Made by a program: the position numbers and the translations under genes. From NCBI GenBank assembly GCA_015520145.1, contig WAQR01000014.1, positions 1 to 13,263 of the forward strand: a DNA stretch of 13,263 nucleotides, written 5' to 3'. Position 1 is the first letter of the stretch. The number at the start of each line of letters is the position of its first letter. Under the pieces are notes generated by a model. That model had not been told where the DNA came from. It was given only the letters and a program-made list of their open reading frames with translations, and did no database searches. The DNA is from Candidatus Hydrothermarchaeota archaeon (GTDB lineage: Archaea > Hydrothermarchaeota > Hydrothermarchaeia > Hydrothermarchaeales > WAQR01). Below are positions 1 to 7,342 of the stretch, in pieces.

Positions 1-66
1 GGTATCAAAACAATATTCACATTCGATTACGACTTCAGGGTCATGGGATTTGATATAATTCCCTGA
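1..66 (+). CDS. PIN-domain (VapC-like) toxin, C-terminal fragment
   Basis: Frame 1 from the window edge is open for 21 codons and ends in TGA at 64-66. The peptide, GIKTIFTFDYDFRVMGFDIIP, has the form of the last strand-helix-strand of PIN ribonucleases, where 'TFD' carries the final metal-binding Asp and 'GF.IIP' is a common ending. The complete VapC at 7343-7744 ends in the comparable IATFDTGFDRVEGVKIL. Most of the gene, including the first three acidic residues and any antitoxin partner, lies outside the window. It converges on the minus-strand gene ending at 89, with only 22 bases between them. The family call rests on about 20 residues, so it is probable but not certain. Confidence 0.6.
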   Translation, partial: GIKTIFTFDYDFRVMGFDIIP

Positions 67-88
67 GGATGTACTCATAAGTAGAAAC

Positions 89-3000
89 TCACAACGCAGA
101 CAACGCCCCGGCAGGCTTCACATCAACGTCGTCCCACCACACCGTTATCGGGGCACTGCCGTCACCCTTTAGATAGAGCCTGAGTTCAAGTTCATTCGCC
201 CCAGTGACAAAATTCACAGGTACTGCGAAGTGCTCCCAGCCCCTCTGTCCTGCTGCATCCTCTTCCCACACCATCTTTCCATTTAACATGACCTGCTTTA
301 TATACCTCCCTTTCGAAGACGAGCCGTAACTGTCCCTGACATTGAACGACAGGACTGCCAGCCCCTCTTTATCTGATACGAGCTGCTGGCTTATCCGTGC
401 ATAATCGTCTTTACGTGCGAGTTTACCTGGCGGGAGTGAAAGTCTGTAAGATGACGGAGGTGAGGTATAACTGCTGTTAGTATAACCTCCTGTTAGGTTC
501 TCGTTTGTGGATCTAAAACTCCAGCCAGAATAATTAAACTCGAAATCCCTGTTCTCAACCACCGGCAGTTCTTTTAACGAATATCCCTCAAATGACTCAG
601 GATTAGCGTAGTTTGGGCGTGACGTGACCCACAGGTGCACAGAACGGTATGGCTTGCTGGTATCCCCGTCCTTATAGAGCAGAAACTCCAGCTTCGACCT
701 CTCGGTTGCCTGTGTTGGAATGAAAGACATGCGCTTTAGCCATCTCTCCCTATCATTAAGAGAAAAGTTCTCCTCCTTAAGCACAGCGCCGTTAAGCCTC
801 ACCTCAAGTGCGTACTCAGACGGTGAGCGTTCATAGTTCTCCACACCCACAGTCATCCACTGCGGCACTCCGAGATAAAAACCCTTCTGATATCCCTCTG
901 CCTTCCCCCCCTCACCCAGGATATACAGTGCAGTGAATTCCTCGTGCTTGAAAGTGAGTTTCGCATACAGTAGCATCGCACCTGCCACAACGATAGAGAG
1001 CACGAGAGCGATTATAAGCGCCCTCTCAATCTCGTTTGGAGGTCTGCTGTCAGGAAATTCAGGCAGCCTGAAATCGATAGAAAACCGTTCTCCTGGTGGA
1101 CTTGCCATCCTTAATATAACAGCAAGTAGCGAAAATACAAGGGTAATCGCGGATACCGTGACCACGATTGGCACGGTCCTGAATCCCCAGGTATAATTTA
1201 GAGCAAAGCCGTTAAACACAAATATGGCAATGCTGAACGCAACACTCAGCGTGAACCTTTCGATAAACGAGATCTCTCTTCTGGGAAACATGGCAGAAAT
1301 GAATGCATATCCCGGTGCAAAGAACACCAGGAATATCGCAAATGGTATCCGCACAGGAAGAGAACTAAACGGCGGGATAACAATGAAAACTGCTGCAAGT
1401 GAGGTGAGTACCAGTATGAGCCTGATATCCTTCTGCCTTATGACAACCGCCAGGATAAATAAAAGGACAATTACCCAATACAGGTACTGATAGAACCTGC
1501 TCTGGTCTCTTAACGGGTCTTCATCCTTTGAATCAATTATCCCGTCACCATCTGTATCAGGATTGTTGGGATCTGTCCTGTAGAGCTTCTCCAGCCTGTT
1601 GCTCCAACCATCCCCGTCAGGGTCTTCGACCTCCGGCTTTACGACCGTGGTAGAGTGATAACCAATATTCCCTGACTCATCGAGGGCAAACAGGGTAATT
1701 TCGTGCGTGCCCACAGGTTCTGCACTCGTATCCCAGATATAGGGCAGGGAATCAGAGACAATCCTGTCGTCAATCTTCAGATACACTTTAAAAGGGATAT
1801 CTGTAAAGACGCCTCTAACCGCTTCAGTTCTGCTCACCTCTTCTTCAGGAAATGGCTGCAATATACTGACGTACGGCGAGACCGTATCAGGGACATTATC
1901 CACAAATACCAGGATGCTGTCAGAATATTCCTCACCAAGCCGCCTGCCCACAACAGTGACCTCATGTATGCCCTCACTGTACGCCCTGGTGTTCCAGGTG
2001 TACGGCATCCCGCTACTTGAGACCTCTTCACCATCTATAAAAAGCGAGATATTCTCGAACAGTGTGTTTGTAAATATATATATCCTTGCTGTACCAGAAA
2101 GCACACTGCCCTCCAGTGGGGTTAAGATCTTTATCGGCGGGGGTACGGCATCGTTATCTACAAATATCTCCACGGTAGATACTTTAACATCCCCAGAACG
2201 ACCTACCACCTCGGCAGTAAGGGTGTGCCATCCGTTACCAATAAGTCTGGTGTCTAGCCTGTAGCTGGAGCTTCTGGATATCTCCTGTTCATCGACCTTA
2301 ATCAGGGTTGATATGGCAGGTCCGGTTCTTCTAAGGGTTATGTCCACAATCCCAGAAACCCTGCTCTTATTAGCAGGTGCAGCTATCTCAACAGACAGCG
2401 GTGTTGTATCAGGGATCCTGAAGATAGATACATTCCTGCGCCCTGATACCGCGGCAAGGCTCTGCCCCCCAGCAGGCATCCCGACCCACAGGACATCACT
2501 TGTATAATATGTCCAGAGTACCTCACCATTCCTTGCAAGCAGGAATATTCCATCACCAGTTCCAGCAGCCACATATCCAGCTTTATCTGTTACCGCGACA
2601 CTGTAGACCGGCGATATACCAAGGACATCTGCCAGAAGCAGCTTCCCGCTACTAGTAAACAGATAGATATAACCGCCTCTTGTGCCGGCTACGATATAAC
2701 TCCCTTCAGGAGATATTGCGATGTCATAGACAACATCATTCAGCTGATATGACCATGAAGTACCGTTCTGCCTATCAAAGAGATAGACAGACCCCTGGTC
2801 TCCTGCTGCGATGAGTCTGCCATCGGACGATACTGCAACACTTTCAACAGCTGTATTGGTTGTAAATGTCTGGACAACATCTCCAGACCTATCCATGTAA
2901 ATCACACCTGATGCAGTACCTGCTGCAATGAACTTGTCTGCACTGTATCTCCCGCGGTTTGAAATCGCCACATCCCTCACGAACCCCAGGTCATTTTTCC

Positions 3001-3286
3001 ATGTCAGGTTCCCTTTATCATATAATGCGGTTACCCTGCCAGAGCCCAGCACCAGGTACCTGCCATCTGAAGTGAGTGCCATGCTCCTGACAGCATCTTC
3101 AGTCCACTCCTGCCATAAAATATCAAAAGTGCGGTTAAATACCAGGACCAGTCCGTTGTAGTGGCCAATCGCAAAAGAGTTTCCACCTGAGGAAATGGCG
3201 GCTGTAGAGATGCTGAAGTTCATCTCTTTCTCTATGACCAGCACCGGCTCAAACTGTCCTGCCGCAGCCGCGGGAGGTATCAGCAT
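89..3286 (-). CDS. Large multidomain surface/membrane protein: beta-propeller, Ig-like domains, Ca-binding loops, DUF1616
   Basis: The 1065-residue protein has several clear parts. Residues 25-290 hold about seven blades of a WD40/PQQ-like propeller; each blade has a 'V..VA.S.DG..I.AG' strand pair spaced about 40 residues apart (near 66, 103, 147, 186, 227, 265). Three Ig-like beta-sandwich units follow (about 298-375, 385-462, 472-550), marked by repeated 'SLPYIWDT..' and 'G.HE.T' patterns. Residues 555-592 are a thrombospondin-3-like Asp-rich calcium region (DPDGDG, DTDGDG). Five hydrophobic helices lie at about 601-725, with 'FFAPGYAF' and 'ERF.LS' typical of DUF1616, and another helix at 757-775. 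The rest is exposed: a beta-domain to about 890 and a jelly-roll-like module (905-1057) that could bind carbohydrate. The gene lies 63 bases downstream of the archaeosortase on the same strand, so a shared transcript is likely. The annotated ATG gives a poor signal peptide. The frame stays open to 3328 and encodes FIIIIGALIIILMLIPPAAAAG, a much better one, but without ATG, GTG or TTG. The function is unknown; a role in processing or presenting sorted surface proteins is inferred from context. Confidence 0.85.
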   Translation of the reverse strand: MLIPPAAAAGQFEPVLVIEKEMNFSISTAAISSGGNSFAIGHYNGLVLVFNRTFDILWQEWTEDAVRSMALTSDGRYLVLGSGRVTALYDKGNLTWKNDLGFVRDVAISNRGRYSADKFIAAGTASGVIYMDRSGDVVQTFTTNTAVESVAVSSDGRLIAAGDQGSVYLFDRQNGTSWSYQLNDVVYDIAISPEGSYIVAGTRGGYIYLFTSSGKLLLADVLGISPVYSVAVTDKAGYVAAGTGDGIFLLARNGEVLWTYYTSDVLWVGMPAGGQSLAAVSGRRNVSIFRIPDTTPLSVEIAAPANKSRVSGIVDITLRRTGPAISTLIKVDEQEISRSSSYRLDTRLIGNGWHTLTAEVVGRSGDVKVSTVEIFVDNDAVPPPIKILTPLEGSVLSGTARIYIFTNTLFENISLFIDGEEVSSSGMPYTWNTRAYSEGIHEVTVVGRRLGEEYSDSILVFVDNVPDTVSPYVSILQPFPEEEVSRTEAVRGVFTDIPFKVYLKIDDRIVSDSLPYIWDTSAEPVGTHEITLFALDESGNIGYHSTTVVKPEVEDPDGDGWSNRLEKLYRTDPNNPDTDGDGIIDSKDEDPLRDQSRFYQYLYWVIVLLFILAVVIRQKDIRLILVLTSLAAVFIVIPPFSSLPVRIPFAIFLVFFAPGYAFISAMFPRREISFIERFTLSVAFSIAIFVFNGFALNYTWGFRTVPIVVTVSAITLVFSLLAVILRMASPPGERFSIDFRLPEFPDSRPPNEIERALIIALVLSIVVAGAMLLYAKLTFKHEEFTALYILGEGGKAEGYQKGFYLGVPQWMTVGVENYERSPSEYALEVRLNGAVLKEENFSLNDRERWLKRMSFIPTQATERSKLEFLLYKDGDTSKPYRSVHLWVTSRPNYANPESFEGYSLKELPVVENRDFEFNYSGWSFRSTNENLTGGYTNSSYTSPPSSYRLSLPPGKLARKDDYARISQQLVSDKEGLAVLSFNVRDSYGSSSKGRYIKQVMLNGKMVWEEDAAGQRGWEHFAVPVNFVTGANELELRLYLKGDGSAPITVWWDDVDVKPAGALSAL

Positions 3287-3349
3287 CAGGATGATAATCA
3301 GTGCTCCAATAATTATTATAAAAACCCCCTATCTGACCTAAATTGTCTT

Positions 3350-4090
3350 TTATTTAAGAGATACTTGATGTGTCCTCGAAAGCAGGTAGAGTATCACCAC
3401 AGAGGTGAGGGCGAACAGTATCCATCCAAGATGCACATGGACGGTCATCATGATATCAATGCCGTACAGATATGCAACACCATAGAGGGTCGAGATCCTG
3501 ATCAGATTTGCAGTATATGCCACAACAGCAGCGACCGCGGCGAGTTTGATTATCCTCCTCACGTCGCTGATACCCTCAGTAGCACTGTATCCCACAACGA
3601 TACCGATAAGCAAGAACATTGAATATAACCCTGAGCACGGTCCACCAATTTTCAGGACCAGGTTTTCCTGTGCTCCGTAAATGCGGACTATCTCGGTTGT
3701 GACTATCTCAAGTGGCACTCCCGCAGCCTTTGCGATATATGCCGACGGCAGCATGACAAAGTAATGGTCGAACCTGTACAGATATTCTGCAAACACAACA
3801 TAGAACGTCAGATACAGCGGGATAAATGTGGCAGACATGTACATCCCGAAAGTTCCAAGCATACGTCCCTGCTCATTATCAATACTGCGTGCGACAAGTG
3901 AGAACCCGAGCAGGAGGATCATCGAATCAAGTGTATTTATCCCGCTCCTCCCAAGACCCGCATAATTATATGCAGCATCAAAGATGATAATCGAAACTCC
4001 AATAACAGCATAAAATTTGGGTTTGATATCTCCAGGCGGTCTCCTGATATCCATCCTGGATAACAGGATTATTGCTGCCACAAACAGCAT
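3350..4090 (-). CDS. artC: Archaeosortase (exosortase/archaeosortase family), probably the PEF-CTERM type
   Basis: This is a polytopic membrane transpeptidase-like enzyme expected to cleave C-terminal PEF sorting signals and pass the protein to a lipid anchor on the outer face of the membrane. The family catalytic triad is visible: Cys152 in GGPCSGLYSM, Arg198 in ANLIRIS, and His218 or His220 in HVHLGW, each at or beside a hydrophobic helix. At least six hydrophobic segments follow the ATG. Two PEF-CTERM substrates lie in the same window (9274-10197 and 12955 onward), which supports the ArtC assignment; the subtype is inferred. From this ATG the protein is 246 residues, but the frame stays open for 31 more codons (to 4183) encoding another helix, INRNLLLILLTLALFIGA. 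Before that the frame reads ATG GGT GAT TGA (4195-4184). The natural start may therefore be ATG 4195 with a nonsense codon at position 4, or the enzyme may start at 4090 without its first helix. The DUF1616 protein follows downstream, and the HtpX-like gene diverges upstream. Confidence 0.85.
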   Translation of the reverse strand: MLFVAAIILLSRMDIRRPPGDIKPKFYAVIGVSIIIFDAAYNYAGLGRSGINTLDSMILLLGFSLVARSIDNEQGRMLGTFGMYMSATFIPLYLTFYVVFAEYLYRFDHYFVMLPSAYIAKAAGVPLEIVTTEIVRIYGAQENLVLKIGGPCSGLYSMFLLIGIVVGYSATEGISDVRRIIKLAAVAAVVAYTANLIRISTLYGVAYLYGIDIMMTVHVHLGWILFALTSVVILYLLSRTHQVSLK

Positions 4091-4199
4091 AATGCCAATG
4101 ATCGCAGAACCTTCAGAATATTCTATGGTAGCGCCTATGAACAGTGCCAGTGTCAGCAGGATTAATAGCAGATTTCTATTTATTCAATCACCCATCCGA

Positions 4200-4211
4200 A
4201 ATTTTATAAGT
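4200..4211. promoter_or_regulatory. A/T-rich TATA-like element between the divergent archaeosortase and HtpX genes
   Basis: The sequence ATTTTATAAG and its complement CTTATAAAAT resemble an archaeal TATA box on either strand. On the plus strand its centre is about 30 bases before the HtpX ATG at 4236, the distance expected for a transcript with almost no leader. On the minus strand it would start transcription near 4180, downstream of ATG 4195, so a different box (for example the TTATTTGAA at 4229-4221) would be needed for that start. This is motif reading only. Confidence 0.4.
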
Positions 4212-4235
4212 CTTTAACGATTCAAATAAGAGTTT

Positions 4236-5045
4236 ATGGTACCAGGTATTATCTATACATTGGTCATCGTACTGGCATTGCTGTTACTCATCACATTGCT
4301 AATCATCCTTCTCACCATCATACGTTTCAGTGACAGGATAATCCTGCGGTGGTACAGTGCCCGCAAATCAGATGACTCTGGACTTTCCAGGACATTGAAG
4401 ACCCTTGCGGAAAGATCAGGTATCCCGTGCCCGAGATTGTATATTATTGAATCCCAGATGCCAAACATATTCTCCGTGTTCTCCTGTGGGAAAGGCCAGG
4501 GAAATGCCTCGGGAGATGCCTCAATTGTAATAACAACAGGAGCGATAAAACTGCTTGATGCCAATGAGCTGGAATCGGTATTTGCGCACGAGATGTTTCA
4601 TATAAAAGATAACAGAAGAACCAGGACGGCTACCGTCACCGCAGCGCTTGGCGGGATCATTACCGCCTCAGCTACCGTTGCTTTATGGGGTTCGATGTTT
4701 CTGGGATTTGGACAGGAGAGCGACCCAGCACCCAGGCTTATCAGGTTCTTTACAATGTCGCTATCAGCACCTCATGCAGCGTTCATGATACATCTTACAA
4801 AGTCTGGTGGGCAGGAATATGCTGCAGACGAATACAGTGCGGGCTTATGCGGGGGTCATGAAAATCTTGTAAGAGCACTAAAAAAGATGGAGGGCAAGAT
4901 GGACGGGACAAAGCACCAGGTGAACCCCTCGCATGCACACCTTTTTATTATAAACCCGCTAAATGATGACATATTCAATTCTCTTTTTGACACCCACCCA
5001 TCTGTCGATTCGAGGATAAAACGTTTAAACGAGATGGCATCATGA
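4236..5045 (+). CDS. htpX: HtpX-like M48 family membrane zinc metalloprotease
   Basis: The 269-residue protein is a membrane-anchored, metal-dependent protease of the M48 family, which in other organisms clears misfolded membrane proteins or trims exported ones. Residues 3-29 form a long hydrophobic segment. 'LYIIESQMPNIFS' (68-80) matches the strand before the active site. The zinc motif is HEMFH at 118-122, with the third ligand probably Glu194 in EYAAD. The C-terminal 'DTHPSVDSRIKRL' (252-264) is typical of the family. A second hydrophobic region spans about 134-157. The ATG at 4236 is supported by the TATA-like element about 30 bases upstream and by the hydrophobic N-terminus. The stop overlaps the next gene's start in an ATGA (5042-5045), so the two are probably translationally coupled. 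The divergent archaeosortase suggests, but does not prove, work on surface or membrane proteins. The family is certain; the substrate is unknown. Confidence 0.9.
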   Translation: MVPGIIYTLVIVLALLLLITLLIILLTIIRFSDRIILRWYSARKSDDSGLSRTLKTLAERSGIPCPRLYIIESQMPNIFSVFSCGKGQGNASGDASIVITTGAIKLLDANELESVFAHEMFHIKDNRRTRTATVTAALGGIITASATVALWGSMFLGFGQESDPAPRLIRFFTMSLSAPHAAFMIHLTKSGGQEYAADEYSAGLCGGHENLVRALKKMEGKMDGTKHQVNPSHAHLFIINPLNDDIFNSLFDTHPSVDSRIKRLNEMAS

Positions 5046-5731
5046 ATGACAACATCATGGAAAAGAGATATAAAGCGCTCTCAATTAGCTATGCATCATA
5101 CCTGGTGGTATTGTTTTTTATAATAGTCATGGATACATTCATCAATAAGGATTTTAATTTCATAAGGGTGTTGATTATTTCTGCTGTGTATATCACCCTC
5201 CTCACATCCTACTTTACAATCCTGTTCTTTGTATTTAAAACAGGGAGAGGTGTGAAAGGTGTGAGAAGTGTGGAGGAGGGCGCGGTGAAGAAGTATGATA
5301 GGAAACTGACCGGTGGCCAGCCACCTTCCCATACCATGAAAAGGTACTGGATATATGTATTAATATATATCGGATTGATATTCTACCTCTCATCCATCTC
5401 AGACCTTCCTTATGTCTCAAAGATAGCCGAGATGGACCCCAGGAAATTTTCACTCCACATAATAGAGTACGGGATATTCAGCTTTCTCCTGTATACCGCA
5501 ATAAGGAATACCCGATCCCTGCATAAATGGGCACTGGTGTTGACCCTTGTGATAGGGCTGGTTATAGGGATTTTTGATGAGTTATATCAATCCTATGTAC
5601 CTGGAAGGAGATTCAACCCGCTTGACATCCTGTCAGATGAGATTGGAATAATTATCGGTGCAGTGATGGCATATATAATAAGATCCCGCCGTTTGAGGTC
5701 ACACCCCGATAATCAACCCAAAGATACCTGA
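5042..5731 (+). CDS. VanZ-like family membrane protein
   Basis: The 229-residue protein carries a VanZ-like domain in its second half (about 100-215). Four hydrophobic stretches there include the signature 'FDELYQSYVPGRRFNPLDI' (178-196) followed by 'SDEIG.IIGA'. The SLHIIEYGIF stretch (137-146) is the usual 'H..EY' motif. The first 100 residues add two more helices (about 17-32 and 42-65) and a basic loop that are not part of a minimal VanZ domain. Members of the family are named after a glycopeptide-resistance accessory gene, but their biochemical role is unresolved. The start overlaps the end of the protease gene by four bases. A second ATG at 5057 is possible. The last 33 bases overlap the convergent sugar-phosphate transferase gene. 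Confidence 0.85.
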   Translation: MNDNIMEKRYKALSISYASYLVVLFFIIVMDTFINKDFNFIRVLIISAVYITLLTSYFTILFFVFKTGRGVKGVRSVEEGAVKKYDRKLTGGQPPSHTMKRYWIYVLIYIGLIFYLSSISDLPYVSKIAEMDPRKFSLHIIEYGIFSFLLYTAIRNTRSLHKWALVLTLVIGLVIGIFDELYQSYVPGRRFNPLDILSDEIGIIIGAVMAYIIRSRRLRSHPDNQPKDT

Positions 5732-6643
5732 TACAACAGTCAGCAGATAGAGTATCAGTATCGCCTGCGGCTCGGTTACCCTGCAGTAGTACGGGACTAT
5801 CCATTTCATCGTCAGCGGATTTGGCACTTCAAGCGTGCCGTCTTCTCTAAGCTTTCCGAACTTTATCTCTCCCACTTTTCTAATCTTCCATACCACGTAC
5901 ATCAGGAAATTGATGATGTGCGGGATAAGGATTATTACCCCGAAAATCTCCATATTATTCAAAACGATGAGACCGCCGAGTGCTGAACCCAGCATCAGGC
6001 TGCCGCAGTTCCCTTCAAATATTCTTGATGGGTATCGGTTGTAATACAGAAATGCCATTGATGCCCCAAGTATCGGTGCGAGATATATAAGGCTCTCAAT
6101 ACCGTTTTGAATATAGGCACCAATACCTACAAAGATGAACAGGATAAATGCCAGACCGCTTGAGAGCCCATTGTAGCCGGAGTGCATGTTTATCAGGTTT
6201 GTGACAACCATCACGTAAATGGGTGCGATCAGATATGTATAAAATGCACCTAGCTCTATCTCTGTAAACCCTATCCACAGGGTGGTATCCAGGTTGAGCA
6301 GGGCAATTGGCAGCGCCAGGAAGAACGGGAAGACAATCTTCAATATCCTGCCGACATCTATCAGGTCGTCCACCAGGCCAAATATTGCAAAGGTGAACAC
6401 GATGAAATAGAATATCAAAAGCCTATCCACGGAATTAATTAAAAGCTGGGCTATTATAAGAGAGCCAAGCACACCAAAGAGGATTGTCAGACCTCCGTTT
6501 GTCGGTACCAGGCGTTTGCCGGGTTTGTAGTAATCCCTGACTACAAAACCTTTTTCAGTTAACTTGCGGGCGAACCTTGGTACTAACAGAAACACCATCA
6601 AAAAACTGATGCTGAAGATGATTATAAGTACCAGGATATCCAT
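5699..6643 (-). CDS. Glycosyltransferase family 4 UDP-GlcNAc (or related) : dolichyl-phosphate sugar-1-phosphate transferase
   Basis: The 314-residue polytopic enzyme belongs to the MraY/WecA/GPT superfamily. It moves a sugar-1-phosphate from a UDP-sugar to a polyprenyl or dolichyl phosphate, the first membrane step of N-glycan or envelope glycan assembly. Visible motifs are PTNGG (47-51), the Asp pair GLVDDLIDV (89-97), NLINMHSGYNGL (149-160), which resembles the eukaryotic/archaeal GPT form N..N..(A/S)G.NG, and FEGNCGSLMLGS (209-220). In the last motif the usual Gly-Asp is Gly-Asn (N212). About ten hydrophobic helices are present. ATG 6643 is preceded by an AAGGGG ribosome site at 7-base spacing. 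The archaeal N-glycosylation enzyme AglH is a plausible identity but the donor sugar cannot be read from sequence. The gene lies 27 bases after the ribbon-helix-helix gene on the same strand. Confidence 0.88.
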   Translation of the reverse strand: MDILVLIIIFSISFLMVFLLVPRFARKLTEKGFVVRDYYKPGKRLVPTNGGLTILFGVLGSLIIAQLLINSVDRLLIFYFIVFTFAIFGLVDDLIDVGRILKIVFPFFLALPIALLNLDTTLWIGFTEIELGAFYTYLIAPIYVMVVTNLINMHSGYNGLSSGLAFILFIFVGIGAYIQNGIESLIYLAPILGASMAFLYYNRYPSRIFEGNCGSLMLGSALGGLIVLNNMEIFGVIILIPHIINFLMYVVWKIRKVGEIKFGKLREDGTLEVPNPLTMKWIVPYYCRVTEPQAILILYLLTVVSGIFGLIIGV

Positions 6644-6670
6644 GTTATTCCCCTTGACTATTGTGACGTG

Positions 6671-6880
6671 TTACCTGTCCAATTTGTTCTGCCTTTTCTT
6701 GATGATTAGATTTGATATTTCACTGGTGTGTCTATCATCTGAATTGAAGTAATTCCACAGTATTGCCTCGACGACCTCAGACCTGCTCGTATTTAGATAG
6801 ACACATTCTTCAACTATCTCGTTGAGCTCTTCAACGAGGTCATCCTTTATCCTGATGCCAAAACTGGTTTTCGGTGCCAT
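6671..6880 (-). CDS. Small ribbon-helix-helix DNA-binding protein (CopG/VapB-like)
   Basis: The 69-residue protein begins TSFGIRIKDDLVEELNEIVE (5-24), a beta strand then helix. A second helix follows at 'SRSEVVEAILWNYF' (32-45), the usual order in ribbon-helix-helix repressors and type II antitoxins. The C-terminal tail is basic. No toxin gene lies beside it; the next gene downstream is the glycosyltransferase, so it may be a solitary regulator or an orphan antitoxin. No strong ribosome site is visible before ATG 6880, so a leaderless message is possible. Confidence 0.7.
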   Translation of the reverse strand: MAPKTSFGIRIKDDLVEELNEIVEECVYLNTSRSEVVEAILWNYFNSDDRHTSEISNLIIKKRQNKLDR

Positions 6881-7016
6881 TTTTATTCAATATTAATTTC
6901 GCTCGCCCCTTTGATATCCCATTTAACACGATAAACACAAGCTGCATGATGTGCACATGGTCTTGCCAAAAAAATAAGGAGAGGGGCTGATTTTCCCTGT
7001 CCATTTCTTCCAGCCA

Positions 7017-7044
7017 GCATGACCAGGTATACGCCAGGGGCCGG
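7017..7044 (-). pseudogene. Degenerate PEF-CTERM coding tail (remnant)
   Basis: Read on the minus strand, 7044-7017 encodes PAPGVYLVM, aligned in frame with LALGGYLVM of the intact PEF-CTERM gene (9321-9294). At the DNA level 24 of 28 positions match, including 14 identical consecutive bases (7017-7030). After a gap of one codon the match weakly resumes in TTTCTTC (about 7004-7010). There is no upstream PEF or TM coding sequence, so this is a fragment. It lies in the intergenic region before vapB. Confidence 0.6.
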
Positions 7045-7064
7045 CTCTATCACAGGAGCAAAAA

Positions 7065-7075
7065 GATTTAAAATG
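7065..7075 (+). promoter_or_regulatory. TATA-like box of the vapBC operon
   Basis: The sequence GATTTAAAATG contains TTTAAAAT, an archaeal TATA-like element. It lies about 30 bases before the ATG at 7103. That spacing suggests a leaderless or very short-leader transcript and supports 7103 over the upstream ATGs at 7073 and 7091. Confidence 0.4.
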
Positions 7076-7102
7076 TTAAACTTGTATTACATGTATGATA
7101 AG

Positions 7103-7342
7103 ATGGGCAATTTAACCATAAGAGGCGTCGATGACAGGGTCTTTAGAGAGTTTAAAGCTGAAGCCGTAAAAGATGGTACCAGCATAGGAAAAGCCATTAC
7201 AGGGGCAATGAAATTCTGGATAGAGAGCAGAAAAAGACCGAAAAAGGCAGTGAAAAGCCTTCTTGATCTAAAACCTTATGACTGGGGGCAGGGTACTGAA
7301 AAGGCCAGTCAGGAGATAGACAAAATCCTCTACGGTGAGTAG
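7103..7342 (+). CDS. vapB: VapB-type antitoxin
   Basis: The 79-residue protein starts MGNLTIRGVDDRVFREFKAE, a strand plus helix of ribbon-helix-helix type. A second helix follows at GTSIGKAITGAMKFWIESR. The tail 'LKPYDWGQGTEKASQEIDKILYGE' resembles toxin-wrapping antitoxin tails. It is expected to bind and inhibit the following PIN RNase and to repress its own operon. The frame is open back to an ATG at 7019, but 7019-7044 is the PEF-tail remnant and lies upstream of the TATA-like box, so that start is unlikely. The stop TAG (7340-7342) is followed directly by the toxin ATG with no gap. Confidence 0.8.
   Translation: MGNLTIRGVDDRVFREFKAEAVKDGTSIGKAITGAMKFWIESRKRPKKAVKSLLDLKPYDWGQGTEKASQEIDKILYGE

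Noticed and set aside
933..2507. Several plus-strand open frames inside the large surface protein gene
   Set aside because: They are shadows of a continuous minus-strand gene with clear propeller, Ig-like and DUF1616 features.
3329..3340. Pyrrolysine readthrough of TAG 3331 to extend the DUF1616 protein
   Set aside because: No ATG, GTG or TTG lies upstream before another stop, so reading the TAG as sense would not provide a start.
4236..4256. ACCAGGTAT near the htpX start as another PEF-tail copy
   Set aside because: Only nine bases match and nothing follows in the PEF pattern; the coding sequence there fits the protease N-terminus.
7019..7102. Longer vapB reading frame from ATG 7019
   Set aside because: The first codons are the antisense of a PEF-tail remnant and lie upstream of the TATA-like box; the antitoxin fold begins at 7103.
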